Assembly (NCBI GenBank): GCA_963576475.1
Contig: OY754965.1
Coordinates: 2,515,831 to 2,579,830, forward strand
Source of the DNA: Molanna angustata
Taxonomy: Eukaryota; Arthropoda; Insecta; Trichoptera; Molannidae
DNA: 64,000 nt
Direction: 5' to 3'
Shown here: positions 10,872-20,468 of the stretch, piece after piece
Position numbering within the stretch: position 1 is the stretch's first letter
Layout: each line of letters begins with the position of its first letter
Notes under the pieces: generated by a model
The model's database searches: none
What the model was told of the DNA's origin: nothing
The model's input: the letters and a program-made list of their open reading frames with translations, nothing else
Position numbers and translations under genes: made by a program

Positions 10872-11027
10872 AAGATGAATGGTGTGAATAGCTACCTACA
10901 TACTTAGCCACACTGATTCAGTGAATGCTGCCAGATGTGATAATAAGCTTCATTATTGAATTAAATTAAATAAAAATCAAATCAAATAAATTTAAATATA
11001 TAAAAATGTAAACAAGTGACTACAGAA

Positions 11028-11350
11028 TCATTTGGGGGTATGTTTTTGAAAATGTTTTAATAAAGTAAATTTATATTCATTAAAAGAATTGAAGAAAGGG
11101 TCAGTCAGATAAAAAAAGTGGGCAATGCCCATGCGATAAATTATATTCAATAGAGTGTTATATAAATAGTTAGTGTTGGACGTCTTACATTCAAAAGTTA
11201 TAATTTGGCGGGTATTTCTTGTTGGAACATGGTAATGTATCTGACTGACGAGGTAAGAGGAGCTAAAGTAATTATTAATTATAATGAGATCGGACACAAT
11301 CCTTCTATCAGAGAAGTCATGAAGTTGGAGATACATGTTTTTGCCTCATC
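11028..11350 (-). mobile_element. Jockey-like LINE ORF2 C-terminus
   Basis: The 102-codon minus frame (11028-11336) contains DFSDRRIVSDLIIINNY, IHYHVPTRNTRQ and TDPFFNSFNEYK. This follows the tail pattern RR..DL..L.K, VP.R..R and DPF..S...FK seen in the frames at 28065 and 55643. No catalytic core remains. It is adjacent to, but a different lineage from, the LINE at 10150-10871. Confidence 0.75.
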
Positions 11351-12129
11351 TCATCATACATGCGTTCCTTTTATTCTGGATTCGTACATTCCTATTTTTC
11401 TAAATCCCATTTAAATGATGGTTCCAACATTAATTCGGCCGACATCTTCATTTCATTCCATACTTGTTATTCTAGCGTCGACGTATTCTAGTATAAATGT
11501 ATTCTTGTAGTTGAAAGTAAAAACAACCGTTGGTAGAAGTAAACTAAGTACTAAGTACCTACTATCAAAGTACCAGGTCTACGTAAATAATGTGGATATA
11601 GTACATTGCATAATATTTTGTCGAGCAAAGAGACAAATGAACATCGGCCCAAGTACGAAAACCATACACATCTGGCTTACAAATAATACAGACACTCGCC
11701 ATTTTATTAGACTCACAAATAAATTAGTACAGATCTTTTAAAAACATGTTCGTAAGAGTGCCAAAAGCAGTATTAACAGTCCTTTTTAGTTGTTAAATTT
11801 TGTTTTTTTCCCCAGTACCTACCCTCAAAACAGTTTATACTTACATCTTTATTATATTGCATGAGTTTTTTTCAAAGTGAAAAATCATAACATTCATTTT
11901 TTATCACTTTGAAAAAAAGAAGTTTAATTCGTTTAATACTTTTCTTGTAAAATTAGTTTTAGTAAAACACTTTTTTATTTTTTTATTGTAAGTAACTTAC
12001 AAGGCCTATAAAGTAGATGTTTACTTTAATCGAAAGAGATTATGAAAATCTACTGGCTGAATTTTATAATATTTTAATTACTACCTATTCTTGCTATTAA
12101 AAAAAAACTCTAAATTTTACCTTTTCTTC
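11351..12129. other. No gene recognised; one 15-bp-stem hairpin
   Basis: TTTTTTTCAAAGTGA (11866-11880) is the exact reverse complement of TCACTTTGAAAAAAA (11904-11918), a possible MITE remnant. The plus frame at 11511-11741 shows no recognisable domain. Confidence 0.45.
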
Positions 12130-12180
12130 ACGAAAAAATATTGTATATCACAGATAAGGTGATATACAATATTTTTTCGT
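12130..12180. repeat. Perfect hairpin, 22-bp stem
   Basis: ACGAAAAAATATTGTATATC AC and its exact reverse complement flank a 7-base AGATAAG loop. The hairpin and its right flank (GTGTTTCATACATTA) match 783-855. It lies 25 bp left of the start of a hairpin-headed repeat (12205), so it may be a separate tiny foldback element that inserted nearby. Confidence 0.8.
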
Positions 12181-12204
12181 GTTTCATACATTATTGAAGG
12201 TAAT

Positions 12205-12330
12205 GCAACTGTCGATTTGTTCAAGAGAATTTTATTTTCTAACTTATCGACAAATTATTAAGTTAGTAAGTCAAGATGATACGCGAGATTTATATGCAGG
12301 GTTTATATTTTTAAAGAATAAGGTCTATTT
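12205..12330 (+). repeat. Hairpin-headed dispersed repeat, copy 2 (5' part only)
   Basis: AACTGTCGATTTGTTCAAGA, AATTTTATTTTCTAACTTAT and CGACAAATTATTAAG match the head of copy 3 (29765). They are followed by GATACGCGAGATTTATATGC and AGGGTTTATATTTTT as in copy 1. Similarity ends near 12330. The 154-codon plus frame from 12179 runs through this repeat and is therefore not a credible gene. Confidence 0.65.
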
Positions 12331-12894
12331 TTCCTGCATATGTTTTTTTAAAAACTGTACAAATTTTTCAATGACTCTAAGAAGATGGCTAGCTTCTGTG
12401 GTAATATGTTTCTTTGACATTCGCTCCATACCCTTCTCTTTGTGCCAGTTTCAGAAGGTAAAGAGCTCACACTCTTTCTCACAAAGAAATTATAAATCAA
12501 GGTGTTTTTTGGCCTCCGAGAAATGGAAAAATAAACAACGCTATATCTATTGTACAGAAAGCTTTATAATATATATAGCTAAGATCTTTAGACCCCACCA
12601 CAATATATCATTTCGTAAATGGAAAACATTTTTTTTTGGATAGATAATATAAAAACACTCGTAAATTTTATCGGGTTGAGAATAACCAAACTGTCTCAAT
12701 TTTTTTCTGTGTATAATACCTAATATTTAAAAAAAAACTTAGTATAACAAACTTATACAAAGTTTGTCCGGAGGAAGAGCGGTTAGCTTCGAAAACGTTA
12801 GACAGAAAATACTCAAAATTCGTAGTTTATACAAAGTTTTTATATGTAATGTAATTTATTTATAATTTAAAAATGTGCCACAAAGTATTAGCAA
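12331..12894. other. No recognised feature
   Basis: AT-rich DNA following the truncated repeat. The open frame crossing it has no recognisable motif. Confidence 0.4.
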
Positions 12895-13157
12895 CATCGT
12901 AATATGAATAATTATTATTAATTAACATTGAACTCAAACAAAAATATCGAATGTCAAAAAGTGCAATAGCTAGAGTTTGACAGAGCTCTCACGTGGCACG
13001 CACGTGTTCCGTGCCGCGCATACTGTTCTGTGGCCATGACAACCAACTAAAGAGTAAGATAGAGCAAGTAAGAAATAGAGCTCAAAATCGCGATCAACTG
13101 AACTAGGGTCAAATATTTTTATAAAAAGGGTTTAATTGAACGTGGAATAAGACTTTG
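12895..13157. mobile_element. MITE-like dispersed repeat, shared with 57765-58149
   Basis: About 230 bp from TATTAATTAACATTGAACTC through TATCGAATGTCAAAAA, CTCACGTGGCACGCACGTGT and AGAGCAAGTAAGAAATAGAG to TCAAATATTTTTATAA is collinear with 57938-58147. The right part (TTGAACC..GGTTCAATAG, 13563-13610) is separated from the rest by the RTE insertion at 13158-13552. In the sister copy the arms TTGAACAGTGATTCAACTC and GAGTTCAACTAAACTCGATT suggest imperfect terminal inverted repeats. Confidence 0.65.
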
Positions 13158-13552
13158 TAATAGAACGATGTATGATAGAGTTAGAAATGAGGTCACTAGG
13201 AAAGAATGTAAGATGAAGAAAGATGTAGTAACTAGAATGAAAGTTAACACACTAAGATGGTTTGGTCACGTGGAAAGAATGAATGAAGAACGCTTGACGA
13301 AAAAAATATATAAGGCTGACAGGAATGGAAAAAGAGGTCGAGGGCGCCCAAGAAAAGGATGGCACGACCATGTGAACGATATTATGAAAGAAGGAAATGT
13401 TAGAAGTCTGAACAATAGAAGAACATGCATGAGACGTAGCATGAATGTTGACGAGGCGGTGAATGTATGTCAAGATAGAATAGTGTGGCGTTCTGTTCTC
13501 TCTGCCTACCCCGCGAGGCACATGGCGTGATGGTATGTATGTATGTATGTAT
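13158..13552 (+). mobile_element. RTE-type LINE tail insertion with 13-bp TSD
   Basis: Bounded by GAATAAGACTTTG at 13145-13157 and again at 13553-13565, a clean target-site duplication. The insert starts TAATAGAACGATGTATGATA and ends GGCGTGATGG(TATG)n. It carries only the C-terminal part of an RTE-like reverse transcriptase. The insertion splits the MITE-like repeat at 12895-13615. A second copy (13775-14151, opposite strand) has the same 5' end but a different duplication. Confidence 0.88.
13168..13530 (+). pseudogene. C-terminal fragment of RTE-type reverse transcriptase
   Basis: A 120-codon intact frame that begins 10 bp inside the insertion. Landmarks are MYDRVRNEV, LRWFGHVERMNEERL (the WFGHV.RM motif of RTE-type C-termini), GRGRPRKGWHDHVNDI (GRP.K.W.D) and the closing VCQDRIVWRSVLSAYP (Q.R..W). 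No endonuclease or polymerase core is present, so it cannot act alone. Related fragments lie at 13630, 13775, 46400, 57325 and 58158. Whether it is translated is unknown; the start codon is the first available ATG. Confidence 0.8.
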
Positions 13553-13629
13553 GAATAAGACTTTGAACCAGGTTCAATAGAACCGTGATTTAACCAAGAT
13601 TCAAGGATATTTTATATATAACACTGAAT

Positions 13630-13761
13630 GTGTTGAGTCTACATTTTACTTTATGTCCTCATTTTTCATTCTATCATATATCGTTCTATTACATACCTAC
13701 TCTTCTTGGTGATCCTATTTCTACAGCATTTTTTCTACTTTCATGTGTCTTTTGCCAATAT
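13630..13761 (-). mobile_element. Older RTE-type LINE fragment
   Basis: TTATGTCCTCATTTTTCATT and CTATCATATATCGTTCTATT, then ACATACCTAC, match the antisense 5' portion of the insertion at 13775-14151 and extend further upstream (GTAGGTATG before TAATAGAACG in sense). It is the sequence into which the next element inserted. Confidence 0.6.
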
Positions 13762-13774
13762 CATCAAAACAAAT

Positions 13775-14151
13775 ACATACATACATACCATCACGCCATG
13801 TCCCTCGCGGGGTAGGCAGAGAACCGAACGCCAGTTAATTATATACTGACACACACTCATCGCCTCGTCGACATTCATACATCGTCTTATACATGTTCGT
13901 CTATTGTTCACACTTCTGACATTTCCGTCTTTCGAAATACCGTTTCATATGGACGTGCCATCCGGCCCCCACCTCTCATTCCATTCCTGTCTGCAATGCA
14001 TATTTTCTTCATCAGGCGTTCCTCATTCATTCTCCCCATGTGCCCAAATCATCTCAATGTGTACACTTTAATTCTATTGATGTCATCTTTCTTTATCTTA
14101 CATTGTTTCCTTATGTCCTCATTTCTGACCCTATCATACATCGTCCTATTA
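13775..14151 (-). mobile_element. RTE-type LINE tail insertion, minus strand, 13-bp TSD
   Basis: CATCAAAACAAAT occurs at 13762-13774 and 14152-14164. Read on the minus strand the insert starts TAATAGGACGATGTATGATA, identical but for one base to the start of the plus copy at 13158. It ends CCCGCGAGGGACATGGCGTG ATGG(TATG)n. The coding frame is decayed compared with the plus copy. The pair forms an inverted repeat about 380 bp per arm with a spacer of about 220 bp. Confidence 0.85.
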
Positions 14152-14164
14152 CATCAAAACAAAT

Positions 14165-14816
14165 CATTGCAAAAATGCACGATATAGCAGAAAAATTGTT
14201 TTTAATTCAGCATGAATACCAACTAAGTTCCCATAGCAGGTTGGAAAACAAATAATACACATAGATTGAAAAATACCTAATTCAGAACTAGGCAGTTAAT
14301 TTTTGACCTTAACGCTCTCAAAACACGAAAACATCAGATTCGTTTAAACAAATAATACAAAATATTATTTACGACAATGGCCGATTGTTATTTCGAAAAT
14401 AAATAATGGAAACGTGAAAAGGGAAAAGGTACAAAATAAATTAGACAAGGAAAAAAATAAATTACAGGGCAAGGAAATGGCTGCCTGATATTCAAACAAC
14501 CTTAACTGAAATATAAAATTGGTAGCACAGAGACAGAGACGTCTCAGAATACAAATCATAACGTACAATAAATTATAAACGAAATTCAAATGTGTTTTGG
14601 GGGAACGGTAAGAAATCAAAATAAGAGTATGAGAAGAGTTTGTTTCAAATCCCCTCAGACGAGAAAAAATGCTATGCGTAAAATAAAACAAGACGGTTGT
14701 GACCAGAGTAAAGAATATTCAAAGCTGAATGCAAAGAACTATGACTTTAGGCCGGGAAACATGAAGTTAGGTGGAACGGGTGTATCTATTACTCTGTAGG
14801 TGTATCCCAAACACAT
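14165..14816. other. No recognised feature
   Basis: Open frames exist on both strands (14365-14691 minus, 14590-14799 plus) but overlap each other and resemble no family I know. Confidence 0.4.
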
Positions 14817-15256
14817 TAATAATAATAATAATAATGAACATTTCCTTGCACCCTGCGCAAGTGGCGAGTTAATTGCCGTATGGCAGCGGTCGGGGAACCG
14901 GGGTACATTACCCCAAATGGGGTAAATTTTTTTTTTTGGTAATAAGGAAATTTTTCTAATTTGCTATTTCATAAACGTATATTTAAATTTTAAGTATAAA
15001 TTGATTGTCTTCTTTTCAAAATGGGGGGAAAGGGCAATATCGACTTACGCAAAAATATTTTGGGGTAATGGTTAAAAAAGTTCCCCTACCGCTGCCGTAT
15101 GGCAATTGACTTCCAACTAACCAGTGTTTCCAGCCCAGAGAAGCAATATTTGCGTGAGAAATAAATTTAAATAAATTTCTCCTCTGCTGGGAATCGAACC
15201 CAGGACACTCGCACAGAAACCGAACGGCTTACCAACTGTGCCACGGCGGTCGGCAC
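14817..15256 (-). mobile_element. tRNA-derived SINE, family B, with (ATT)n tail, split by a hAT MITE
   Basis: On the minus strand the head reads GCCGTGGCACAGTTGGTAAG (A box), then TGTCCTGGGTTCGATTCCCA (B box GGTTCGATTCC). The body leads to a 3' tail (ATT)n, seen on the plus strand as AATAATAATAATAATAAT at about 14817-14835. The body is interrupted at 14884-15094 by a hAT MITE. At the head, ACCAACTGTGCC and GGCACAGTTGGT (15231-15263) are inverted copies, as if a second head began in the other orientation. Confidence 0.75.
14884..15094. mobile_element. hAT-type MITE, 211 bp, perfect 8-bp TSD
   Basis: CCGTATGG flanks both sides (14876-14883 and 15095-15102). The ends are CAGCGGTCGGGGAAC and, reverse-complemented, CAGCGGTAGGGGAAC: 15-bp terminal repeats with one mismatch. 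A CAG start and an 8-bp duplication are hallmarks of hAT transposition. Subterminal ACCCCAAATGGGGTAA-type blocks are G/C-run rich. It is non-coding, and removing one duplication restores the SINE body. Confidence 0.9.
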
Positions 15257-15361
15257 AGTTGGTTTATTATAATAATAAACTTAACAAAAAAACACAATTT
15301 GAATTTGAGGGTTTGAAAAGATTCCAAAAAACGTGAGAAAGGAATTCACAAAAATATTTTT

Positions 15362-17090
15362 AATATGTCACGCACATGTGTTCTGTTGAGACATAATCCA
15401 CGGAGACACGACAGCTTCCGTTGTTAATATGTTACGCACATGTGTTCTGTTGAGACATAATCCACGGAGACACGACAGCTTCCGTTGTTAATATGTCACG
15501 CACATGTGTTCTGTTGAGACATAATCCACGGAGACACGACAGCTTCCGTTGTTAATATGTCACGCACATGTGTTCTGTTGAGACATAATCCACGGAGACA
15601 CGACAGCTTCCGTTGTTAATATGTCACGCACATGTGTTCTGTTGAGACATAATCCACGGAGACACGACAGCTTCCGTTGTTAATATGTCACGCACATGTG
15701 TTCTGTTGAGACATAATCCACGGAGACACGACAGCTTCCGTTGTTAATATGTCACACACATGTGTTCTGTTGAGACATAATCCACGGAGACACGACAGCT
15801 TCCGTTGTTAATATGTCACACACATGTGTTCTGTTGAGACATAATCCACGGAGACACGACAGCTTCCGTTGTTAATATGTCACGCACATGTGTTCTGTTG
15901 AGACATAATCCACGGAGACACGACAGCTTCCGTTGTTAATATGTCACGCACATGTGTTCTGTTGAGACATAATCCACGGAGACACGACAGCTTCCGTTGT
16001 TAATATGTCACGCACATGTGTTCTGTTGAGACATAATCCACGGAGACACGACAGCTTCCGTTGTTAATATGTCACACACATGTGTTCTGTTGAGACATAA
16101 TCCACGGAGACACGACAGCTTCCGTTGTTAATATGTCACGCACATGTGTTCTGTTGAGACATAATCCACGGAGACACGACAGCTTCCGTTGTTAATATGT
16201 CACGCACATGTGTTCTGTTGAGACATAATCCACGGAGACACGACAGCTTCCGTTGTTAATATGTCACGCACATGTGTTCTGTTGAGACATAATCCACGGA
16301 GACACGACAGCTTCCGTTGTTAATATGTCACGCACATGTGTTCTGTTGAGACATAATCCACGGAGACACGACAGCTTCCGTTGTTAATATGTCACGCACA
16401 TGTGTTCTGTTGAGACATAATCCACGGAGACACGACAGCTTCCGTTGTTAATATGTCACGCACATGTGTTCTGTTGAGACATAATCCACGGAGACACGAC
16501 AGCTTCCGTTGTTAATATGTCACGCACATGTGTTCTGTTGAGACATAATCCACGGAGACACGACAGCTTCCGTTGTTAATATGTCACGCACATGTGTTCT
16601 GTTGAGACATAATCCACGGAGACACGACAGCTTCCGTTGTTAATATGTCACGCACATGTGTTCTGTTGAGACATAATCCACGGAGACACGACAGCTTCCG
16701 TTGTTAATATGTCACGCACATGTGTTCTGTTGAGACATAATCCACGGAGACACGACAGCTTCCGTTGTTAATATGTCACGCACATGTGTTCTGTTGAGAC
16801 ATAATCCACGGAGACACGACAGCTTCCGTTGTTAATATGTCACACACATGTGTTCTGTTGAGACATAATCCACGGAGACACGACAGCTTCCGTTGTTAAT
16901 ATGTCACACACATGTGTTCTGTTGAGACATAATCCACGGAGACACGACAGCTTCCGTTGTTAATATGTCACGCACATGTGTTCTGTTGAGACATAATCCA
17001 CGGAGACACGACAGCTTCCGTTGTTAATATGTCACGCACATGTGTTCTGTTGAGACATAATCCACGGAGACACGACAGTTTCCGTTGTTA
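15362..17090. repeat. 64-bp satellite array, 27 nearly identical units
   Basis: The unit starts AATATGTCACGCACATGTGT, continues TCTGTTGAGACATAATCCAC and GGAGACACGACAGCTTCCGT, and ends TGTT. 1,729 bp at a strict 64-bp period gives 27.0 units. Variation is almost confined to CACGCAC versus CACACAC (units 7, 8, 12, 24 and 25), one GTTAC in unit 2, and CAGTTTCC in the last unit. Each unit holds the palindrome CACATGTG, an E-box-like core. The edges are similar to each other: AATTCACAAAAATATTTTTA left, AATTCAAAATATTTTTTT right. Confidence 0.97.
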
Positions 17091-17224
17091 AATTCAAAAT
17101 ATTTTTTTCTGGTTCTTAAAAGACCAGATGTTGCCTTTTTTATAAGAATGAATTTGGCAAAGAAAGCAAGTGCATTTACAATATACGTCTTCTAAAATAA
17201 TCAAAGGCTCGTACTTTTTATAGG

Positions 17225-17310
17225 TTAAAGAAATCGATCATGGCAGAATCCAAACCCAGATCCACTAGATTGCTAAAATAGCACCCTGCCGCTATGCTGG
17301 CCTACTATCT
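17225..17310 (-). mobile_element. Decayed tRNA-derived SINE head, family A-like
   Basis: Reverse-complemented it reads GGCCAGCATAGCGGCAGGGT, then GGATCTGGGTTTGGATTCTG (B-box-like) and ATGATCGATTTCTTTAACCT, which parallels the ACCGATTTCTTTCAC junction of the SINE at 5609. Much of the head has diverged. Confidence 0.5.
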
Positions 17311-17355
17311 ACCATTCCTATCACTTCAATCATATCAGTTCCCCGGACACTTCGT

Positions 17356-17580
17356 ATGTTCTTTATGTGTTCTTTCAGAGTTTTGCAAGGGGCAGTTATT
17401 AGTCCCCATGATAATATTACTCAATTAAAAGTTAACTCACGTAGAAAAAACCTTCGAGAGTTAAACTACTTAAAGAAATATATTTTACCTGTGTACAATA
17501 ATGCATATAACATGAGAAGATGGGAATATCTTCTGCCAAAAATACTAAATGATATGAATGATGAGCTCTTGCATATATAG
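17356..17580 (+). repeat. Unclassified repeat with a coding-like 74-codon frame
   Basis: TATGTTCTTTATGTGTTCTT TCAGAGTTTTGCAAGGGGCA and TTAGTCCCCAT match the reverse strand around 21940-21990, so this is a dispersed sequence. The frame ends YLKKYILPVYNNAYNMRRWE followed by YLLPKILNDMNDELL, which vaguely resembles the P...N tail of LINE polyproteins. The family is uncertain. Confidence 0.4.
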
Positions 17581-17710
17581 GTACACTACATCCCAAAAAT
17601 ATTTTACCTACTTAAAAAATACATGATGAGGTCCGATGACGACAGGTATGTGCTCTAAGAGCACGCTCTTTGAATTGCTCGGCTGGCGTAAGTTGGAACC
17701 TGCATTAGTG

Positions 17711-17815
17711 TATTGATGCTTAGTGTAATGTTGCTTAGTGTAACGTTGCTTAGTGTAATGTTGCTTAGTATATTGTTGCTTAGTGTAATGTTGCTTAGTG
17801 TAAAGTTGCTTAGAA
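17711..17815. repeat. 15-bp minisatellite, about 7 units
   Basis: The unit TGCTTAGTGTAATGT is repeated with small changes (TATTGT, AACGT, AAAGT). At 15 bp it keeps the frame, so the minus strand encodes a run of YTKQH-like pentapeptides within a 74-codon frame (17608-17832). I take the frame to be a by-product of the repeat. Confidence 0.85.
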
Positions 17816-17830
17816 TATTTATGTTGGCAC

Positions 17831-18154
17831 ATAAATGTTATAAATATACTGATACATAAAAGAAATAAAAATAATAATCAATTACGATTAAAGTCAGTGA
17901 AGGTACAAAGAAATGAACAAACATGTACAGGTATATAGAAGTACAGGTGAAGATTAATTAACAGGTGGAAAAGCAGGTGCCGACAAAGACGGTCATATTC
18001 CCTTTCTTATAACACCAATTATACAACAAAGAATTACGCTCAAGCGAACGACACCGCTATGTTTCATTTAAGTACTTTGAAAAAAAAATATCATGTGGTA
18101 AGCTTTGTGTTAATTATTGTTTTTTTTTTTAATACAATTAGTAGGTTGGATATA
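17831..18154. other. No recognised feature
   Basis: AT-rich spacer between the minisatellite and the next SINE. Confidence 0.4.
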
Positions 18155-18260
18155 TTATAAGACTCATGAACCAAAAGGTTCCGGGTTAGATTCCCGGTGG
18201 AATCGCAGTTTTCAATCTGGATCTTTGAGACGATAAATACAGTAAGTCTCCACGAAAGAT
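18155..18260 (+). mobile_element. tRNA-derived SINE, family C fragment
   Basis: AAGGTTCCGGGTTAGATTCC CGGTGGAATCGCAGTTTTCA then CTGGATCTTTGAGACGATAA and AGTCTCCACGAAAG correspond, in order, to the minus strand of 41375-41690 (GGTCCCGGGTTCGATTTCC, GATCTGTGAGACGATCAA, AAGTCTCCAGAATG). The B box is intact; the A-box side is decayed. Confidence 0.65.
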
Positions 18261-20237
18261 AATACACAAAACAGCGATGGTTCAAAATATTTCAATAACC
18301 CCTTGGCGTGCTAACTATTAGGACATATAAAGGGCAGAGGAGGGTGGACACGGTAGGTTACTGAATCGAGAGTATGTCCCTTGGAACGATCGCAATAATT
18401 CCGTACTAAGGGAGCATGAAGCGTAAGAGATTTTCCAGACATTTGGTCATAGAGTGTTCAAGCGACGCATGAAGTAACACGCGCCGTACCCAACATACTC
18501 GTATGTAAAGGTCAAACAGATTGACCGGTGTGTAAATAATAAACAACGTGCAAACAAGTACCGAATAACGGTGAGAGTATTTATTTTTAAGACAGAATGA
18601 ACCAGACGTAAATAAACAGTAAAAAGTGCAAGAAAGGCATCGTCTATAAATACAACAGCAGAAATGTACGGAAATGATGAGCAATCCCAAGAAAAACAAC
18701 ATAGTCAGGAACTCTATAAAGCGATATTATTACTTCACTCACGAGGTGAAGTAATAATCTAGGTTTGACATCAGTCAGTTTTCAAGTTTATAATACTTTT
18801 GTGTGAAACGAAACTTAAATCCTATATTAAAAGCTTCATTTTAATCTCTGTTTTGCATTCATAATCCAACGTTGAGAATAGAGATGATCGAATTGCTCCT
18901 GAACAAACTGCAATGTCCAGAATGAGAAGACTGTAATGTCTGATGTTCTTCAAAAGAGCATGCCATCAGAGAGACATCTTATATCAAGATCGTCTGGATC
19001 ACAGAATACCAATTAATTTAGGAAATTGGATGGAGTTAATAAAACATCTTAATGTGATTGTTTACCTCCTGACACAAGTGTAATTTGAAATATTACCACC
19101 TTCAGAAAATTAAGACTTTTATTTTTCAAAGAACCAACAATTCAGCAAGAGCGTCAATGGAATGATATTCGATCATTAAACGGCGCATGTGACAAAAGTT
19201 ATCAAACTGCAATCAGTACACAGATAAAGAAAGTAAGTAAGTACACAGAAAACATTTCAAAGAATGTCTTGGAACAATAAAGTAGCGATGAGCATAAATA
19301 CCTTGGGAAATCTTGATCTAGCATACTAGTCGTGTATTGGCATACTCAGTCTTGTTCTGAAATCTCTGGTCTTAGTCATGTGTTAAATGCAAGACCAATA
19401 CTGATTTTGCTAATAAATAACTGATGCAACGCGATCGTAAGAAAACAAAAAAGGTTATACGTATAAAGATCAGCATACAATAAACTTCCCACATAATATA
19501 ATTTCATTATATAATTACTTCTCATCGAAAATGCATTCAACGAGTGTTTTTCAACTACTCAATGGCTGGGTTCATTATATTGTAACGCTTCAAGACGTAC
19601 GCAGTAGTCTAGTCTGATACAAGTTTCATACAATGAAACAAATCCATTAGCGGAAACCTGTTGAAGACCTCGTGAAATAGGGCTTTTGACCCTATCGCCT
19701 ACTCTTAAGGTGCGGATGTACGCCATGGTCTTCGGTGTACAAAAACAATGTCTAAATCTCATACAAACTGCTTGCCAGTCAAGAAAAAAGACCATAAAAT
19801 CTGATATACAGAACAAGATGTCACTTGTCATTCATAAAAAACAGACATTCAAATTAAAGCATACAAAATCATACGAGAGAATAGGAAAGCAATAATTTGT
19901 TATATTCAAATGGTGTTTTATATTCGTAATAATTTCAAAATATGTATTTAAAAACTTTGTTTATGATTCAAAAAAATCTCCAAACAGTTACAATCAATTT
20001 CGCCTTGAGCAATGTCCTAGTCTAACTTGTATACCCACAAAAATTGTTAAAATTAATATAATTTTCAATCTTGGGTAGAACGAATTAATTGCCTAGACGA
20101 AATAAAAGCGTCCAAACTCATTAATGAATTACGAAATTAAAAACGTTTTAAGATGTTTCAAGAGGAAAATAATTATACAGTCCCTAAAATGTGGGTATTA
20201 TATACATTATACAGTATATATATAATAATCCCGTATA
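18261..20237. other. No gene recognised; hairpin at 18726-18758
   Basis: ATTATTACTTCA-(9 nt)-TGAAGTAATAAT is a perfect 12-bp inverted repeat. The minus frames at 18406-18702 and 19559-19831 are open, but I cannot relate either to a family. The second has relatively normal composition and might be an old mobile-element remnant. Confidence 0.4.
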
Positions 20238-20468
20238 ATGGGCATAGTGAATGACCCAACGCCACGCAAATCAATTGTCTCAATTCATGGAAGTAAATAT
20301 TCTTTATTATTAAAAGCATCTAACGACACACAAGTAGAATTACCAGCTAAGTTATCCAACGCTGTTATGACTAAAGACTCTGTACCTATAAAAACATACA
20401 ACGTCCATAAGACTGCTGTTGTTGAACCCGATACAAATCTCTTCTGGGAAGTCTCCCGGCTTTCGTAA
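20238..20468 (+). CDS. Unrecognised 76-codon open frame
   Basis: The frame MGIVNDPTPRKSIVSIHGSK...FWEVSRLS has a balanced, non-repetitive amino-acid composition that stands out from the AT-driven frames around it. It contains no motif I can name, no signal peptide and no membrane segment. It could be a host exon, a retrocopy fragment or a remnant of an unfamiliar transposon. The start codon is simply the first ATG. A minus-strand frame covers the same place, which weakens the case. Confidence 0.25.
   Translation: MGIVNDPTPRKSIVSIHGSKYSLLLKASNDTQVELPAKLSNAVMTKDSVPIKTYNVHKTAVVEPDTNLFWEVSRLS

Noticed and set aside
12179..12643. 154-codon open frame as a gene (longest in the window)
   Set aside because: It starts inside one repeat (12130-12203), passes through a second (12205-12330), and has no recognisable motif.
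15362..17090. CRISPR-like array
   Set aside because: The 64-bp period is continuous with no unique spacers, and the genome is eukaryotic in character.
17608..17832. Secreted or structural YTKQH repeat protein
   Set aside because: The pentapeptide run is explained by a 15-bp minisatellite; no signal peptide, and the non-repeat part resembles nothing known.
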